From Nemertoderma westbladi (lineage: Eukaryota > Xenacoelomorpha > Nemertodermatida > Nemertodermatidae), in contig JAUCBJ010005755.1 in assembly GCA_032718475.1 (NCBI GenBank), forward strand, positions 1 to 39,832: a stretch of 39,832 nucleotides of DNA. The letters are read 5' to 3'. The first letter of the stretch is position 1, and each line of letters starts with the position of its first letter. Below are positions 10,087 to 20,768 of this stretch, piece after piece. Made by a program: the position numbers and the translations under genes. Below the pieces are notes generated by a model. That model did no database searches and was not told where the DNA came from. It saw only the letters and a list, made by a program, of their open reading frames with translations.

Positions 10087-10571
10087 TCTGAGGATATCAA
10101 CGGCCATACAAATAATAATACTAATGTTTTGTATTTAAATAACCTGTCGGAGTAGAAGATTCATGTTATGTTTGTATTCATGGAGACACCTCTGTAAACG
10201 CTTGCAAGATTTTCAAAGGGGATATAGTTACACACCAAAAACAGGAGAAGTCAAACTAATATTATCACTATTCCAATGTGGAAACTGTTAGAATATTCGA
10301 GCACTGCCTAGCGGCGACCTATTGATAATAGTGAATACATTACAGATGATCGTTTGAAAGAGAGAAAATAGATTGGAAATATTCCGGAATTAAACCACCA
10401 ACCGCACTGAAGGACCAGCCATACCATAAGCTCTAAATATGAGAAGCACCCATCAACTGTTTGGCAAAACCTAGGGCAACAATTGTGGAGACAGGGGGGG
10501 GGGGGGGGAACTGTACGCAAATCCCATCTTGGCGAATTAATATCCCGCCTCAATGTTAAATTCTGAATTTA
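10087..10571. other. Non-coding stretch with G homopolymer
   Basis: No gene recognised. A run of 14-15 G lies near 10493-10508. The open frame overlapping it is not convincing. Confidence 0.4.
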
Positions 10572-10627
10572 GGGAAAGGAGCAAGTCACAGTGGCACGTT
10601 ATTATAACCAAAACAATAAACTAAACA
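10572..10627 (-). repeat. Dispersed repeat copy
   Basis: agggaaaggagcaagtcaca, gtggcacgttattataacc and aaaacaataaactaaa closely match the copy at 9926-9983. Confidence 0.75.
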
Positions 10628-11052
10628 CATTAGAACAGGTTACAGTTATATTTTTGAGAGTAATCAGCTGTTATTTTCGTCGAATTTCCCCTTGTTTCGC
10701 CCGTCAATAAAATTTGCTTCCCTAAATGTATAAGGTGCAATTGCGTTATCAACGTGGATTCTAGAACTAGAATTGTTCTATAAGGTGGCCCATATAGTCG
10801 CCATACTAGTTTTTATATGTGATCAGAGTTTTCGGGATCGGGGCCGAGATTATATTCATCGGATATTCAAGAAATTTACTTTACTATTTATACTTCGGGA
10901 TCTCGTTCCAAAACAAGTCGTATTTGATTCAATCGTGATCACTGCTTTCTGCTTGTTTACAGTTTGTATATATGGGAGATATAACTATAAACTAGATACT
11001 GTGTATAACATTCCAAACAATATAAATTGCACACATAATTTAATAAATAACG
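10628..11052. other. 3' flank of MRPL4, non-coding
   Basis: No gene recognised. A plus-strand open frame (10773-11129) overlaps the MRPL4 3' end in antisense, lacks a standard ATG and has no family features. Confidence 0.4.
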
Positions 11053-12048
11053 TTAATCAGATGGGTGTTTTTCTGCCAGTGTCTGCAGGGAAAAAACAGA
11101 GTTTATTAATTCCAGTTCATAATCTCTGATACTCGAGTTTCTATAAATTCGGTATTTATAATAAAGAAGTCTTTGCTGTAAGTTGTCTATACAATCCAGC
11201 GATAGAACCAAGGTGTCATACTTCAACATACTGTACACGTTTAGTCCCGAGAGAGGCATAACTATGGAAGCTTTGAGGGAGTAGAGGGCCTCTTCCATGG
11301 CTGGACTAAGTGACTCTGGGGTGTCTCCTACGTATAGAACAGAGGGACCCCAGTCTCGGACAGAATACAAATCGATAAGAAGCTGCCGGTCGGCAAACGG
11401 GATGTCTAAACTGTCCACGATAAACAGATCGTTTTGCGCGAGTTTCAATGAAAGAGCCACACGCAGGCCTAAAGCCCGTTCCTCGGCGGAAAGTTCATAG
11501 AAATAACTGGTGGGACCACGTGGGCCTTTACGATGCCCCCCGCCTTTCCATAGAACGGAACGTCTGCTCCCGTGACGTGCTCTACCGGTGCCCTTTTGAG
11601 GCCACGGTTTGCGCCCCCCCTTCTGTATCTCGCCTGGACTCGGGACTTTGTCGTAGTTGATGTACCGGTACCAGCGCTGCCATTCCGCGCATTTCGCGAG
11701 GATGTCGAGACGAGGTGCGGTGGAAAATACCTCCGGGTGTAGTTGTACGAGTCCCAGTCGTAGGGGTTCAACCTGGGACAGGGAATCCAACCAGACCTCC
11801 CGGGGTTCCATGTGCACTGGATGGTCCAGTTTCAGTCTGTGGATTAACGGTTGTTCGTAAACCGAGTGTAATTGTTCTGTTAGGTTATTAAGATCAATCT
11901 CGCTGTTACCTGGTTCGACTACATTTGTATAGAATCGATGAGGAGACAACCGGGCGATGGACTTACCGATCAATAACCTGTAGTTGAGTTTTACCGTAGT
12001 TCCCACTTTACGGGAATAATTAATAATGTTCAATAATGGTTGGAACAT
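11053..12048 (-). CDS. MRPL4: Mitochondrial large-subunit ribosomal protein uL4m (MRPL4)
   Basis: A single uninterrupted frame of 331 codons, ATG at 12048 to the stop at 11053, close to the roughly 310 residues of mammalian MRPL4. The first 40 or so residues are basic and hydroxylated with almost no acid (RKVGTTVKLNYRLL... RFYTN), as expected of a mitochondrial import sequence. The L4 core is clear at residues 115-170: RLDILAKCAEWQRWYRYINY, then KGGRKPWPQKGTGRARHGSR and the WKGGGHRKGPRGP loop that extends into rRNA in bacterial L4. This is followed by ELSAEERALGLRVALSLKLA. Product: structural protein of the mitoribosome, placed near the peptide exit tunnel. No intron is present, whereas vertebrate MRPL4 genes have many. 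No A-tract follows the stop. It could be a genuine intronless gene or an intact retrocopy. Confidence 0.95.
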   Translation of the reverse strand: MFQPLLNIINYSRKVGTTVKLNYRLLIGKSIARLSPHRFYTNVVEPGNSEIDLNNLTEQLHSVYEQPLIHRLKLDHPVHMEPREVWLDSLSQVEPLRLGLVQLHPEVFSTAPRLDILAKCAEWQRWYRYINYDKVPSPGEIQKGGRKPWPQKGTGRARHGSRRSVLWKGGGHRKGPRGPTSYFYELSAEERALGLRVALSLKLAQNDLFIVDSLDIPFADRQLLIDLYSVRDWGPSVLYVGDTPESLSPAMEEALYSLKASIVMPLSGLNVYSMLKYDTLVLSLDCIDNLQQRLLYYKYRIYRNSSIRDYELELINSVFSLQTLAEKHPSD

Positions 12049-12419
12049 TGTTTAAGCTGTGACTCCCTCCACTCAAACCGGTACCGATAGAGAAGTAGGA
12101 ACAGTATAACAATAGCAAGGCCTACTAAAGAGTTTAGGCTGTTAGGCATAGTAGGTTTAGTATTGGCTACAACTAGCCAATATCAGAATATTGCAATGCA
12201 ATTAGGTAGTACAGTTATAATACTGCAGTAGGGAGTGGGGAGTAGGCCTACTGCAAGGCCATATTCTAAACAACGTTGTTTAGATAGCCTTGGCCTACTG
12301 CCAGACTACAGTATCTATTACTGTTGGTAGCTACAGGTATAGTACAAGTAGGTAGCTTAAGCTTTGCAGTAGGTACAAGTAGATAGCTCAAGGGGGTGGG
12401 ATGGGGGGGGGGGTTGGTT
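12049..12419. other. Upstream region of MRPL4
   Basis: About 370 bp between the MRPL4 start and the GTGGGT array. It must hold the promoter if this copy is transcribed. Several taggcctact words, imperfect aggtagctta/gatagctca repeats at 12330-12390, and a G-run at 12402-12413. No TATA box stands out. Confidence 0.4.
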
Positions 12420-13511
12420 GTGGGTGTGGGTGTGGGTGTGGGTGTGGGTGTGGGTGTGGGTGTGGGTGTGGGTGTGGGTGTGGGTGTGGGTGTGGGTGTG
12501 GGTGTGGGTGTGGGTGTGGGTGTGGGTGTGGGTGTGGGTGTGGGTGTGGGTGTGGGTGTGGGTGTGGGTGTGGGTGTGGGTGTGGGTGTGGGTGTGGGTG
12601 TGGGTGTGGGTGTGGGTGTGGGTGTGGGTGTGGGTGTGGGTGTGGGTGTGGGTGTGGGTGTGGGTGTGGGTGTGGGTGTGGGTGTGGGTGTGGGTGTGGG
12701 TGTGGGTGTGGGTGTGGGTGTGGGTGTGGGTGTGGGTGTGGGTGTGGGTGTGGGTGTGGGTGTGGGTGTGGGTGTGGGTGTGGGTGTGGGTGTGGGTGTG
12801 GGTGTGGGTGTGGGTGTGGGTGTGGGTGTGGGTGTGGGTGTGGGTGTGGGTGTGGGTGTGGGTGTGGGTGTGGGTGTGGGTGTGGGTGTGGGTGTGGGTG
12901 TGGGTGTGGGTGTGGGTGTGGGTGTGGGTGTGGGTGTGGGTGTGGGTGTGGGTGTGGGTGTGGGTGTGGGTGTGGGTGTGGGTGTGGGTGTGGGTGTGGG
13001 TGTGGGTGTGGGTGTGGGTGTGGGTGTGGGTGTGGGTGTGGGTGTGGGTGTGGGTGTGGGTGTGGGTGTGGGTGTGGGTGTGGGTGTGGGTGTGGGTGTG
13101 GGTGTGGGTGTGGGTGTGGGTGTGGGTGTGGGTGTGGGTGTGGGTGTGGGTGTGGGTGTGGGTGTGGGTGTGGGTGTGGGTGTGGGTGTGGGTGTGGGTG
13201 TGGGTGTGGGTGTGGGTGTGGGTGTGGGTGTGGGTGTGGGTGTGGGTGTGGGTGTGGGTGTGGGTGTGGGTGTGGGTGTGGGTGTGGGTGTGGGTGTGGG
13301 TGTGGGTGTGGGTGTGGGTGTGGGTGTGGGTGTGGGTGTGGGTGTGGGTGTGGGTGTGGGTGTGGGTGTGGGTGTGGGTGTGGGTGTGGGTGTGGGTGTG
13401 GGTGTGGGTGTGGGTGTGGGTGTGGGTGTGGGTGTGGGTGTGGGTGTGGGTGTGGGTGTGGGTGTGGGTGTGGGTGTGGGTGTGGGTGTGGGTGTGGGTG
13501 TGGGTGTGGGT
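12420..13511. repeat. Perfect (GTGGGT)182 hexanucleotide array
   Basis: 1,092 bp of uninterrupted gtgggt units. I see no substitution in any line. The plus strand has a GGG tract every 6 bases with TGT loops, ideal for G-quadruplexes. All frames are open on both strands (PT, GV, GC and VW dipeptide repeats), which is a by-product of the repeat. Perfect identity implies recent expansion, or consensus smoothing during assembly. Confidence 0.98.
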
Positions 13512-13530
13512 ACCCCCCTGTTTAGGGTAA

Positions 13531-13662
13531 ACGATAACAGCGAGAGAGAATGATGATTCCGAAATTGCTGGTTCCGATTCCGATAGAGAATCTGACAGTG
13601 ATACTGGTACTGGTTTGTTATATAATCTACCGGTACCTGATTATGAATTATTGAGGGAATGA
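13531..13662 (+). other. Short acidic open frame, unidentified
   Basis: A frame of about 43 codons reads [18 protein letters not shown] and ends PDYELLRE before a stop. Acidic Ser/Asp stretches of this kind occur at the N-termini of piggyBac-type transposases, but nothing else supports that. It has no ATG in frame and may be a relic or chance. Confidence 0.2.
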
Positions 13663-14077
13663 GACCTATGGGACTGGGGCGGCGTGATATTGCATATGCG
13701 GAATAAGACTCTGAATACACTGCAGTCTGACGGTTGGTTGCCGTGATGTTATCAATACAACTGGAAGCCTACAAACACCCACTGTTCATCACGAGCGAGT
13801 ATAAACTGATCATTTTGATAAAATTACATCTCGATATCAGTATACAACAATGTTGCGCTATTTTATTTACAATTATGTTGTCGGGTCTGCTGGGTAAATA
13901 ACAAAACATTAAAGAAAATCAGATTTGTATGTGTTCTATTTTACGGTATTCTGCTATTTTTTACGATAAACCAAGATTGTGCTCTGGCGGTTTTGGTAAT
14001 TACCAAACTAACAAGCTGTGAATTGCTGTAAATTAATTTGTTATTAATTATAATATTAATGTTCACAATTCTATGTT
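13663..14077. other. AT-rich spacer
   Basis: No gene or clear repeat seen. Confidence 0.4.
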
Positions 14078-14173
14078 GATTCTAAAGAACTAAAAACTGA
14101 GTTCGTAGGACCACCACAACTGAAGTTATGTACAGCTAAATTACAATAATATTTTTTTCTAAAATGTTGGAGC

Positions 14174-14183
14174 ACTGGCGGGC
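14174..14183. repeat. 10-bp target-site duplication of LINE copy 1 (left)
   Basis: actggcgggc here and at 15545-15554 flank the LINE. Confidence 0.88.
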
Positions 14184-15544
14184 TACTACTACTACTACTA
14201 GGATCGGCATGCTGCATTGCAGCTGCATTTTTAAAAATGCTGTGCCGGCTTGTCAACAAAATTGCACCGCCACAACTCCCTATCACCCATGAAATTTGCT
14301 AGATCATCCGCATCTTTAAGGCCAGTGTCCTTTAAGATGCGTCTCAAGAAAGTCATGGGCTGTCCACCATGCTTATTCACTCCATGAGGCTGCCAAAGTA
14401 CAAGATTATGCACTGGCTGGTCCTCACGGCGAAAGCAATGTCCTGCAAAGCGGAGGCGATTTTGTTCTAGTGTCAAGCTTGGGGGAACCAATGAGACACC
14501 TCCAATGTTATATAGTGTCTGGTTGGAGATGTGTGCATTGTACTTGACACAATGAACCCGGCGTAGCATTCTTGTGAATGTGCCATCCAGAGATTTGGTG
14601 TCCTCAGCAGTTAGAGCCCAGCATGGACTCCCATAGAGGAGTACTGGAACTACTGCTGCTCTAAATAATCGGACCTTAAGTTTCCGATTAATTCTCGGTG
14701 ACTTCCAAATCCTGGAAAGCCTATTCAAGGCTGCCCATGCCTTTCCCTTACGTATTCGAAGGTCCTCACCTGACTTCCGGATCCATGATCCCAGGTAACA
14801 GAAGTCGTCCACATGCTCAAGCATACCATCCTTTGAGCTTATGCTCATCCGATCAGAGACTTGCTGAGGACTTTCAAAGTTAACTGTCAGTATTTTGGTC
14901 TTTCTGGAGTTAATAAAAAGACCAACACTAGAAGCAGCATGTTCTAATGAGCTGAGGAGCCGTTGGGCTCCCTTTAATGATTCTGAGAGTACTCCTAAGT
15001 CATCAGCAAAGTCTAGATCAGTTAGGTAGTTGGCAGGATTTCCTCGACTTCTGGAGCCAGTAGGTGGAGTTATCATCACCCCATCATCATTATGATGATC
15101 TAAGGACATGCGTAGAACATAGTCAACCACAATAATGAACAAGAATGGTGCAAGTGTGTCTCCTTGGAGGGCGCCCCATAACACTTCAAATGGTTCTGTG
15201 TCACCGTCAACAGTAGACACAAATGTTGTCGAACCATCGTATACTGATCTGATTGCTGCAATAATTTCATCAGGAATCCCATATAATGAAAGTATGCTGA
15301 ACATACGTGAGCGAGAGACTGAATCAAAGGCCTTGAAGAAGTCAACAAAGATAACAGCCAGATGCCTGTCTTTCTTTTTTGATAATTCTTCAATTATCCT
15401 TCTAAGTGCCAAAATGGGCTCCATGGTCCCACGACCTTTACGGAACCCATTCTGATTTCCACGGAGCAGTCTCTCAATGGGATCCCTGATGCGATTTAAT
15501 AGAATCCTATTGTATAGCTTTGCAGCAATCGAGATCAATGAGAT
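14184..15544 (-). mobile_element. 5'-truncated RTE-like LINE, copy 1
   Basis: Minus-strand element ending in a (tag)n tail at 14184-14200, after gcatgccgatcc. Its 5' end at 15544 cuts into the reverse-transcriptase coding region. It is flanked by perfect 10-bp duplications (actggcgggc), and the empty target is preserved in the second copy of the tandem duplication around 15770-15785. Confidence 0.9.
14231..15544 (-). CDS. Truncated reverse transcriptase, RTE-like LINE
   Basis: The open frame runs to 15556, but its first residues (MPAS) come from the flanking target DNA. Element coding begins at ISLISIAAKLYNRIL, the point just after the usual NYRG of RT motif 1. Then follow GFRKGRGT, VIFVDFFKAFDSVSR (motif A, with aspartates), GALQGDTLAPFLF, LDFADDLGVLSE (catalytic FADD, motif C), LFINSRKTKIL and DDFCYLGSWI (thumb). 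The C-terminal segment YGSPCWALTAEDTKSL ... LRFAGHCFRRED resembles the RTE/BovB group. About 438 residues remain, with no internal stop. The N-terminal endonuclease is absent, so the copy cannot act alone. Confidence 0.9.
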   Translation of the reverse strand: MSLISIAAKLYNRILLNRIRDPIERLLRGNQNGFRKGRGTMEPILALRRIIEELSKKKDRHLAVIFVDFFKAFDSVSRSRMFSILSLYGIPDEIIAAIRSVYDGSTTFVSTVDGDTEPFEVLWGALQGDTLAPFLFIIVVDYVLRMSLDHHNDDGVMITPPTGSRSRGNPANYLTDLDFADDLGVLSESLKGAQRLLSSLEHAASSVGLFINSRKTKILTVNFESPQQVSDRMSISSKDGMLEHVDDFCYLGSWIRKSGEDLRIRKGKAWAALNRLSRIWKSPRINRKLKVRLFRAAVVPVLLYGSPCWALTAEDTKSLDGTFTRMLRRVHCVKYNAHISNQTLYNIGGVSLVPPSLTLEQNRLRFAGHCFRREDQPVHNLVLWQPHGVNKHGGQPMTFLRRILKDTGLKDADDLANFMGDRELWRCNFVDKPAQHF

Positions 15545-15554
15545 ACTGGCGGGC
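15545..15554. repeat. 10-bp target-site duplication of LINE copy 1 (right)
   Basis: Partner of 14174-14183. Confidence 0.88.
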
Positions 15555-15671
15555 ACTAAATTTTAGATCCCTGGTCGGGAAAGGGTTAAGCGTAGCAGTC
15601 CTGATAACAAGTATTTTTCTGATAAGCCAAATGATGTGTAAAGGTTACAGTATGAATAATATTATTTATGC

Positions 15672-15894
15672 GATTCTAAAGAACTAAAAACTGAGTTCGC
15701 AGGACCACCACAACCGAAGTTATGTACAGCTAAATTACAAAAATATTTTTTTCTAAAATGTTGGAGCACTGGCGGACACTACATTTTATATCCCTGGTCG
15801 GGAAAGGGTTAAGCGTAGCAGTCCTGATAAGAAGGATTTTTCTGATAAGCCAAATGATGTGTAAAGGTTACAGTATGAATAATATTATTATGCA
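15672..15894. repeat. Second, intact copy of 223-bp tandem duplication
   Basis: Matches the split first copy throughout, with scattered substitutions (gcggacactac for gcgggcactaa, aagaaggat for aacaagtat). It serves as the empty-site reference for the LINE. Confidence 0.9.
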
Positions 15895-17591
15895 TTTTTA
15901 ATATATTTCAAATTTGCGATTTGTACACATGGCTACACCGATGATCAATGACTTCTTATAAAAATATTAATTGGGCAATATCGTAGAGAGCACTGAATTC
16001 CCGAGAATAAAGAACACCCGGTTATATCATAATATGCATAATATATTTCTGCAATAAATCTAAATCACTATTTTATTAAAAACTGTAATAATATAATTCA
16101 GAAACATGACTGGGACTTTCTATATTATGTATTTTTAATGTCGGTATATGTTTTTATAATTAACTATTGTATTGCTATCCCTCCTCGCCTATTACTACGA
16201 CTACCACTGCTATTACTATCACTGTACACAGCGCACGTTAGTTAATGTAATTGGTATACACTTTGGAACTGCAGTGAGGGTATATGCACAACTAAATTAT
16301 ATTGGGCTTCGTATTTTTAGTGATTGCTTCACTATAACGGATGCAATAATGATAGGTTGAAATTATTCTTAATTTGATTTGAAGTTCATTTCAAAGTTCA
16401 TTTTACATTCAGCCTTAGATCATTTATACTGTTAATTCTTATGTTATCCGCATGGTGGCGTTGAGATGAATAATTTCTGACAATCACAAAACAAGGCAGC
16501 GGCTACTCAACCAATTGCAAGCGGGTAAGTTTGAAGCTCAACTGTGACGGTTATTTGTAAAGTTTCCAAACAGAGAAAACTTCATTTGATTTCAAAATTA
16601 TTATAATCTTGATGAGGGTAACAAAGGTATACCAGAATAGTAACTACTGTAGGTTAACAATTAATAGTTAAACAATACTTAACAACCATTACTTTCATTA
16701 GGATTGACAGAGGGTTGTTATTTAGCACAGTTACTACTCTAGAATATAACTGACTATATAGTCCTACAGGTTACAGAAGACATTACAATTATAAATTAGT
16801 AACTTTACAATGAACCTGTACTTGGAATTACTAAATGGTGGCCTAGGATCTATCACAAACAATGAACATTAATATTAATAATTATTCTGTGCCTAATGGT
16901 CTAAATTTGTGGGCCCATGTGAAGTATACCAGACATTCTGCTGTTATATAATACATAATTTTAAAGAAAAAAACTTCTATAAGGTATATATGTATTGTAT
17001 GTATATATGCATGCAATAGCTTCGTATCGTTTGTATTTTGGAATAAAACTACGTTGTTGCTTTCCTTGTTTGCACTCACACAATACGTTGGTTAGTATAA
17101 CAAACCACTTTGATCAACACATTGTATAGCGCAGCCACCTTGCACACAAGTATAATCATATATAAATAGTTAAAATAATTTTTGTTTTGTATTGTAAATT
17201 AATTATATTCATCATTTACAGTAAATATTGTAAATATATTTCCCACATAATCAATATACTGAATAATATTTGAAGATTGTATCAAATTCCGGCGAATGTC
17301 CGTTGAATTAGCATGAGATGTTGCAGAATTGATTGAATGGTTAGTTGTAATTATTAACTTATATAATTGATTAATTATTTTACACGTTATAAATGAAAAC
17401 TTTGCGAGTCAATGACGAATGATTAATCTCGCCAAATAGGAGAAGGAAATATTCAATCCTTGAGTGTTGATGTTGGTAAGGACACCCAGTACATTGCGTA
17501 TTATGATGGGTCGTAGGTCCGAATGAGACGAAAGTCCGAAAGTGGCCATCAGGGCGCAACTTCGTCTTGTTTAACTGTAACTTGTGCTAAT
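15895..17591. other. AT-rich intergenic stretch
   Basis: About 1.7 kb with no open frame above about 65 codons, no RNA gene and no clear repeat. Confidence 0.5.
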
Positions 17592-17652
17592 GACTGTTGT
17601 TTATTGCTTTGGTTATAAGATCGTGCTACTGTAAACTGCTCCTTTCCCTTAA
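17592..17652 (+). repeat. Dispersed repeat copy (diverged)
   Basis: actgttgtttattgctttgg, cgtgctactgtaaactgctc and ctttccctta keep the order of the left arm of the 3791 family. Confidence 0.55.
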
Positions 17653-17660
17653 TCTACATA

Positions 17661-17765
17661 TTCGGACCTTCGTCCCATTCAGACCTTCGTCCCATTCGGA
17701 CCTTCGTCCCATTCAGACCTTCGTCCCATTCAGACCTTCGTTCCATTCGGACCTTTGTTGCGCAT
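17661..17765 (+). repeat. 17-bp tandem repeat, about six copies
   Basis: cggaccttcgtcccatt/cagaccttcgtcccatt units. Related ccgaatgagacgaa and gtccgaaagtg words occur inverted at 17518-17541. Confidence 0.85.
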
Positions 17766-18063
17766 TCGGTATTTCTTCCCATTCACACCATTATCCTCCT
17801 GGAAACGTATATTGTAGGATAGATTAATGGTGGATTAGGACCGATAACTTTTTACTTTATAAAATAAAAATATACTTTAAAAAATACTGTAACTTTCACT
17901 GATGTGGAACTGCAGTATAGTAGTATCACTGGGGATTTTTCCATTGACAAGAGTGGTCTAATTTGGGCTACCATTATCTAAGGTAGTGCTTTTCCAGATA
18001 AAAATTTTAATATTGGGGGATATTTTTTGATGACAGACTTTCGTATTGCTAAGAGAGGAGGAA
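17766..18063. other. Spacer left of the LTR element
   Basis: AT-rich. Nothing recognised. Confidence 0.4.
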
Positions 18064-18068
18064 GTGTG
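18064..18068. repeat. 5-bp target-site duplication of LTR element (left)
   Basis: gtgtg here and at 30205-30209. Confidence 0.88.
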
Positions 18069-19313
18069 TGTTCGCGCTTTTGAAGACCTTTAGCAGTTTA
18101 ACCTGCCAAAATTTATATGTCTTCTAGTTAATTAAAACCACTTTAGCATACGACAATAATTTATGCTAATACGCAAAACATTAGCCGAAGTCAGCCCATG
18201 CGCGATCATTCACCCGATGGATCTACACCCGGGAGACTGAATTCGGATGCTTGAATTGTATTATTACAGTGTAAGGTTGCAGTGTATACCTAATGTATTA
18301 TTCGATAGATCGTTAATAATTAATCTCTGACAGATATTATTGGCTTTCGGGAAATATTAACAGTTCCTTTAGGACGTGGCGCTTTATCTATTTAAACAGA
18401 ACTAAGACTTATACTAAAACGCAACGATACTGCTTATGATTAAAGTATAAAGCGTATTCTTTAGGAAATACTTTGTTACCAATCACAATCATACACACTA
18501 TTCTGCCGACCGTCAGTATATTTGATCATACATAAAGAGAGCAGTAATTGACTCACGTAGGGTCTGCTAAATAACATTGGATTCAATACACACCACATTA
18601 ATATAAATCGCAATTGTTATGTATAGCCGGTCTCTCTAACCTGTAGTGTTATCAAGAAAATTGGGAATTGGGTGATTTATCCGTATTATCCAAATAGCAA
18701 TATTTCCATCAACAAATAGGTACAATTAATAACTGACGGTAAAATAACAGTACAAGCAATATGATTAATGCAGTTAAGATTGATTAAATTGATCGGTAGT
18801 TAGTTAGGTTAGATTTGATGAGGTAACAGTTTATACTTTCGATAATTCAAGCAGTTTACTATAGTTCTTCCCAAAAGGCCGGTGTTTCTGGCTTAGACAG
18901 CAATAACAACAAAGTATCAAGAAAAAACAGTAAGACTGAACACTCTCCTTATGATCGACTAAAAGCTACACGTCGACAGGAAAAATCGCTCTGATTGGCT
19001 CAAGCCAAACAAAGAACCACACATCCAATGGCTGTTTCCATGTCAGCAACCAGCTGTTAGATGTCGTAATATGAATCATCACGGCTAAGCTGTGAAAGGT
19101 AGTTGGTGCATTACAAGTTTTTTGCCTTACCATGTTCGCCAAAACACGTATATAGCAGAATGATTTTTATGTCCGTTAAAACACCTGTAAAGGTACCTTG
19201 CGGGCGAGGGGAATATATATACAGTTAGAAAACCTTTTTAGAGTATTCCAGCGCCTGGGGGAGAACTGGCCAGCAAAGGCAAACGTATCAGTTATCCCAC
19301 AAAAGCTTTTACA
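18069..19313 (-). repeat. 3' LTR (1,245 bp)
   Basis: On the minus strand it runs from tgtaaaagc (19313) to cgcgaaca (18069). I found no difference from the right LTR. The sequence just before it on the minus strand (19314-19335) reads cattttctgggagcg, so the expected polypurine tract is short at best. Confidence 0.95.
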
Positions 19314-19391
19314 CCGCTCCCAGAAAATGGGATTTAAGTCTATAAAATATACCAAATCACAGTTTCTAAAATATAAAAATACTCTAAACAG

Positions 19392-20697
19392 TTAGTCTTT
19401 CTTGCGCGGACGGCGTTTACGCAGCTTTTTAAAGCTAGCAAGAGTCCTTTTCTCTTTGGGGCGAGCCACTTTACGAGGAGGGCTATAACTCCTGGGTGAA
19501 GGGTGCAATATGATTGCATCAGAAGGTATGGGATTGCGATCGGTATATCCGCCGGTCGAAGTACTGGGTTGATTGACATCAACGTCCGGGGAGAGGGGTC
19601 TAACGGCTTTGAGAGCTCGTTTCAAGACAGCCGCTCTTACGGGTCCTTTACGAGTGGTCTGAACGAGGGCCGTGGGTGGACCATAGGCAGTTAGAAACTT
19701 CCTTGGTTTAATGGTTCTTTCCAACTCGCGTTCGCGGGCTCGGTACTCGTAAGGCCGTCGATATACTTCCTGTAACTCGATATGCGTGATTTCTGTTCGA
19801 CAGAAGCGAATAGATAAGGATGGAACGCATAAATTCCTTCGTAAGCGCGTCCAGGATAATAGCGATGGCGCGAATCACGATGTAAATCAGCGTTCGCTTC
19901 CCAAGCTCTAATGTAACGTAGTGTGATCATTTCATCTACGCTTTCCAAATCGCGATTAAAAAGGGCAATCGAAACTGGCGTGTCCCTTTAGTTGACAGTG
20001 GTGACATTGAGTCATAAATTGAGGGCAAACCGCAAAAATATGCAAATTATTAAATCTGCAATACGCGCAATAAATTTCCATCGTCGGTTGTTCGTGGAAA
20101 TAGGAACAGCGGACGTTTGTGTCCATGGGCGTAACATGGTCTCTCGATGCGCATAACCGACAACGTTGCCGAGAAACATAGTTGGCATGGCGATAATCGT
20201 ACGCAGTGAGACACTGTGGACCTTGATACCATTCTAGGATGTAATCGTTGTCGCTGTTCCGAGCGCGATAGGCTGAATCTCTTCAGATTCCAGACATATT
20301 GGTTCGTCTTCCCAGTCTGTTACGAATAGAATTTTCGTGATCTATTCTCGGTTTATCGTTACGACGCCGCTGGGTATGATATTTAAATAGAACCATTTCC
20401 CTTTCGGTGTCTACATCGTCCGTATCATGTAAATCGATAGGATGGCCGGTAGTTAAGAAGTCCATATACGTACCATTACGATGCGTATAGCGAGCGGTTA
20501 ATTTTCGATAGTCCAATTCACGCGTAAGTTGCTCTTGGGACATCGGCGGTTCGATATCGTTAATCGATAAATAAACGACCATCGTCCTCCGTAATAGTCG
20601 GATCGGCTTCACCGCGTATCAAGCTATCCACAAACGCTTGTAAAGGTAGAGTATATCGCTCCCTGATACCAAGGTCATCTTCTATCAATTCCGTCAT
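19392..20697 (-). pseudogene. Decayed second coding region: zinc-binding, basic protein, unidentified
   Basis: Four open segments follow each other on the minus strand. (1) ATG at 20697 to the stop at 20560, starting MTELIEDDLGIRERY. (2) From ATG 20582 in another frame, with one TGA at 20285-20283 and then open to 19956. (3) A frame ending at 19691. (4) A frame from about 19802 to the stop at 19392. Segment 2 is rich in paired cysteines (CRLC, CAYC) and holds a C-x2-C-x4-H-x4-C knuckle at 20006-19965. Segment 4 ends in a very basic tail (KKLRKRRPRKKD). CpG-containing codons are much commoner than in the AT-rich surroundings, supporting former coding. The zinc knuckle and basic tail suggest nucleic-acid binding. 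It occupies the place of integrase or an envelope-like ORF, but I see no signature of either. Confidence 0.55.
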
Positions 20698-20768
20698 ATC
20701 TGTTATCTGAGTTTATTAATATCAATATGAGTTAATATTTTAGGCAAGCAGGCGTCGCTGCCTACTAG

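Larger units (their letters stand above)
14078..15671. repeat. First copy of 223-bp tandem duplication, split by a LINE
   Basis: 14078-14183 (gattctaaagaactaaaaac ... ttggagcactggcgggc) plus 15555-15671 (actaaattttagatccctgg ... gaataatattatttatgc) together match the intact second copy at 15672-15894. The LINE interrupts at actggcgggc. Confidence 0.9.

Noticed and set aside
10773-11129. 118-codon plus-strand frame with hydrophobic parts
   Set aside because: Antisense to the end of MRPL4, no ATG start and no family features.
12420-13511. Telomere or interstitial telomeric repeat
   Set aside because: The unit is GTGGGT, not the metazoan TTAGGG, and unique sequence and a gene flank it.
12266-13720. 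484-codon PT-repeat frame and GV/GC/VW frames
   Set aside because: Translations of the perfect GTGGGT array in every frame. No independent coding sign.
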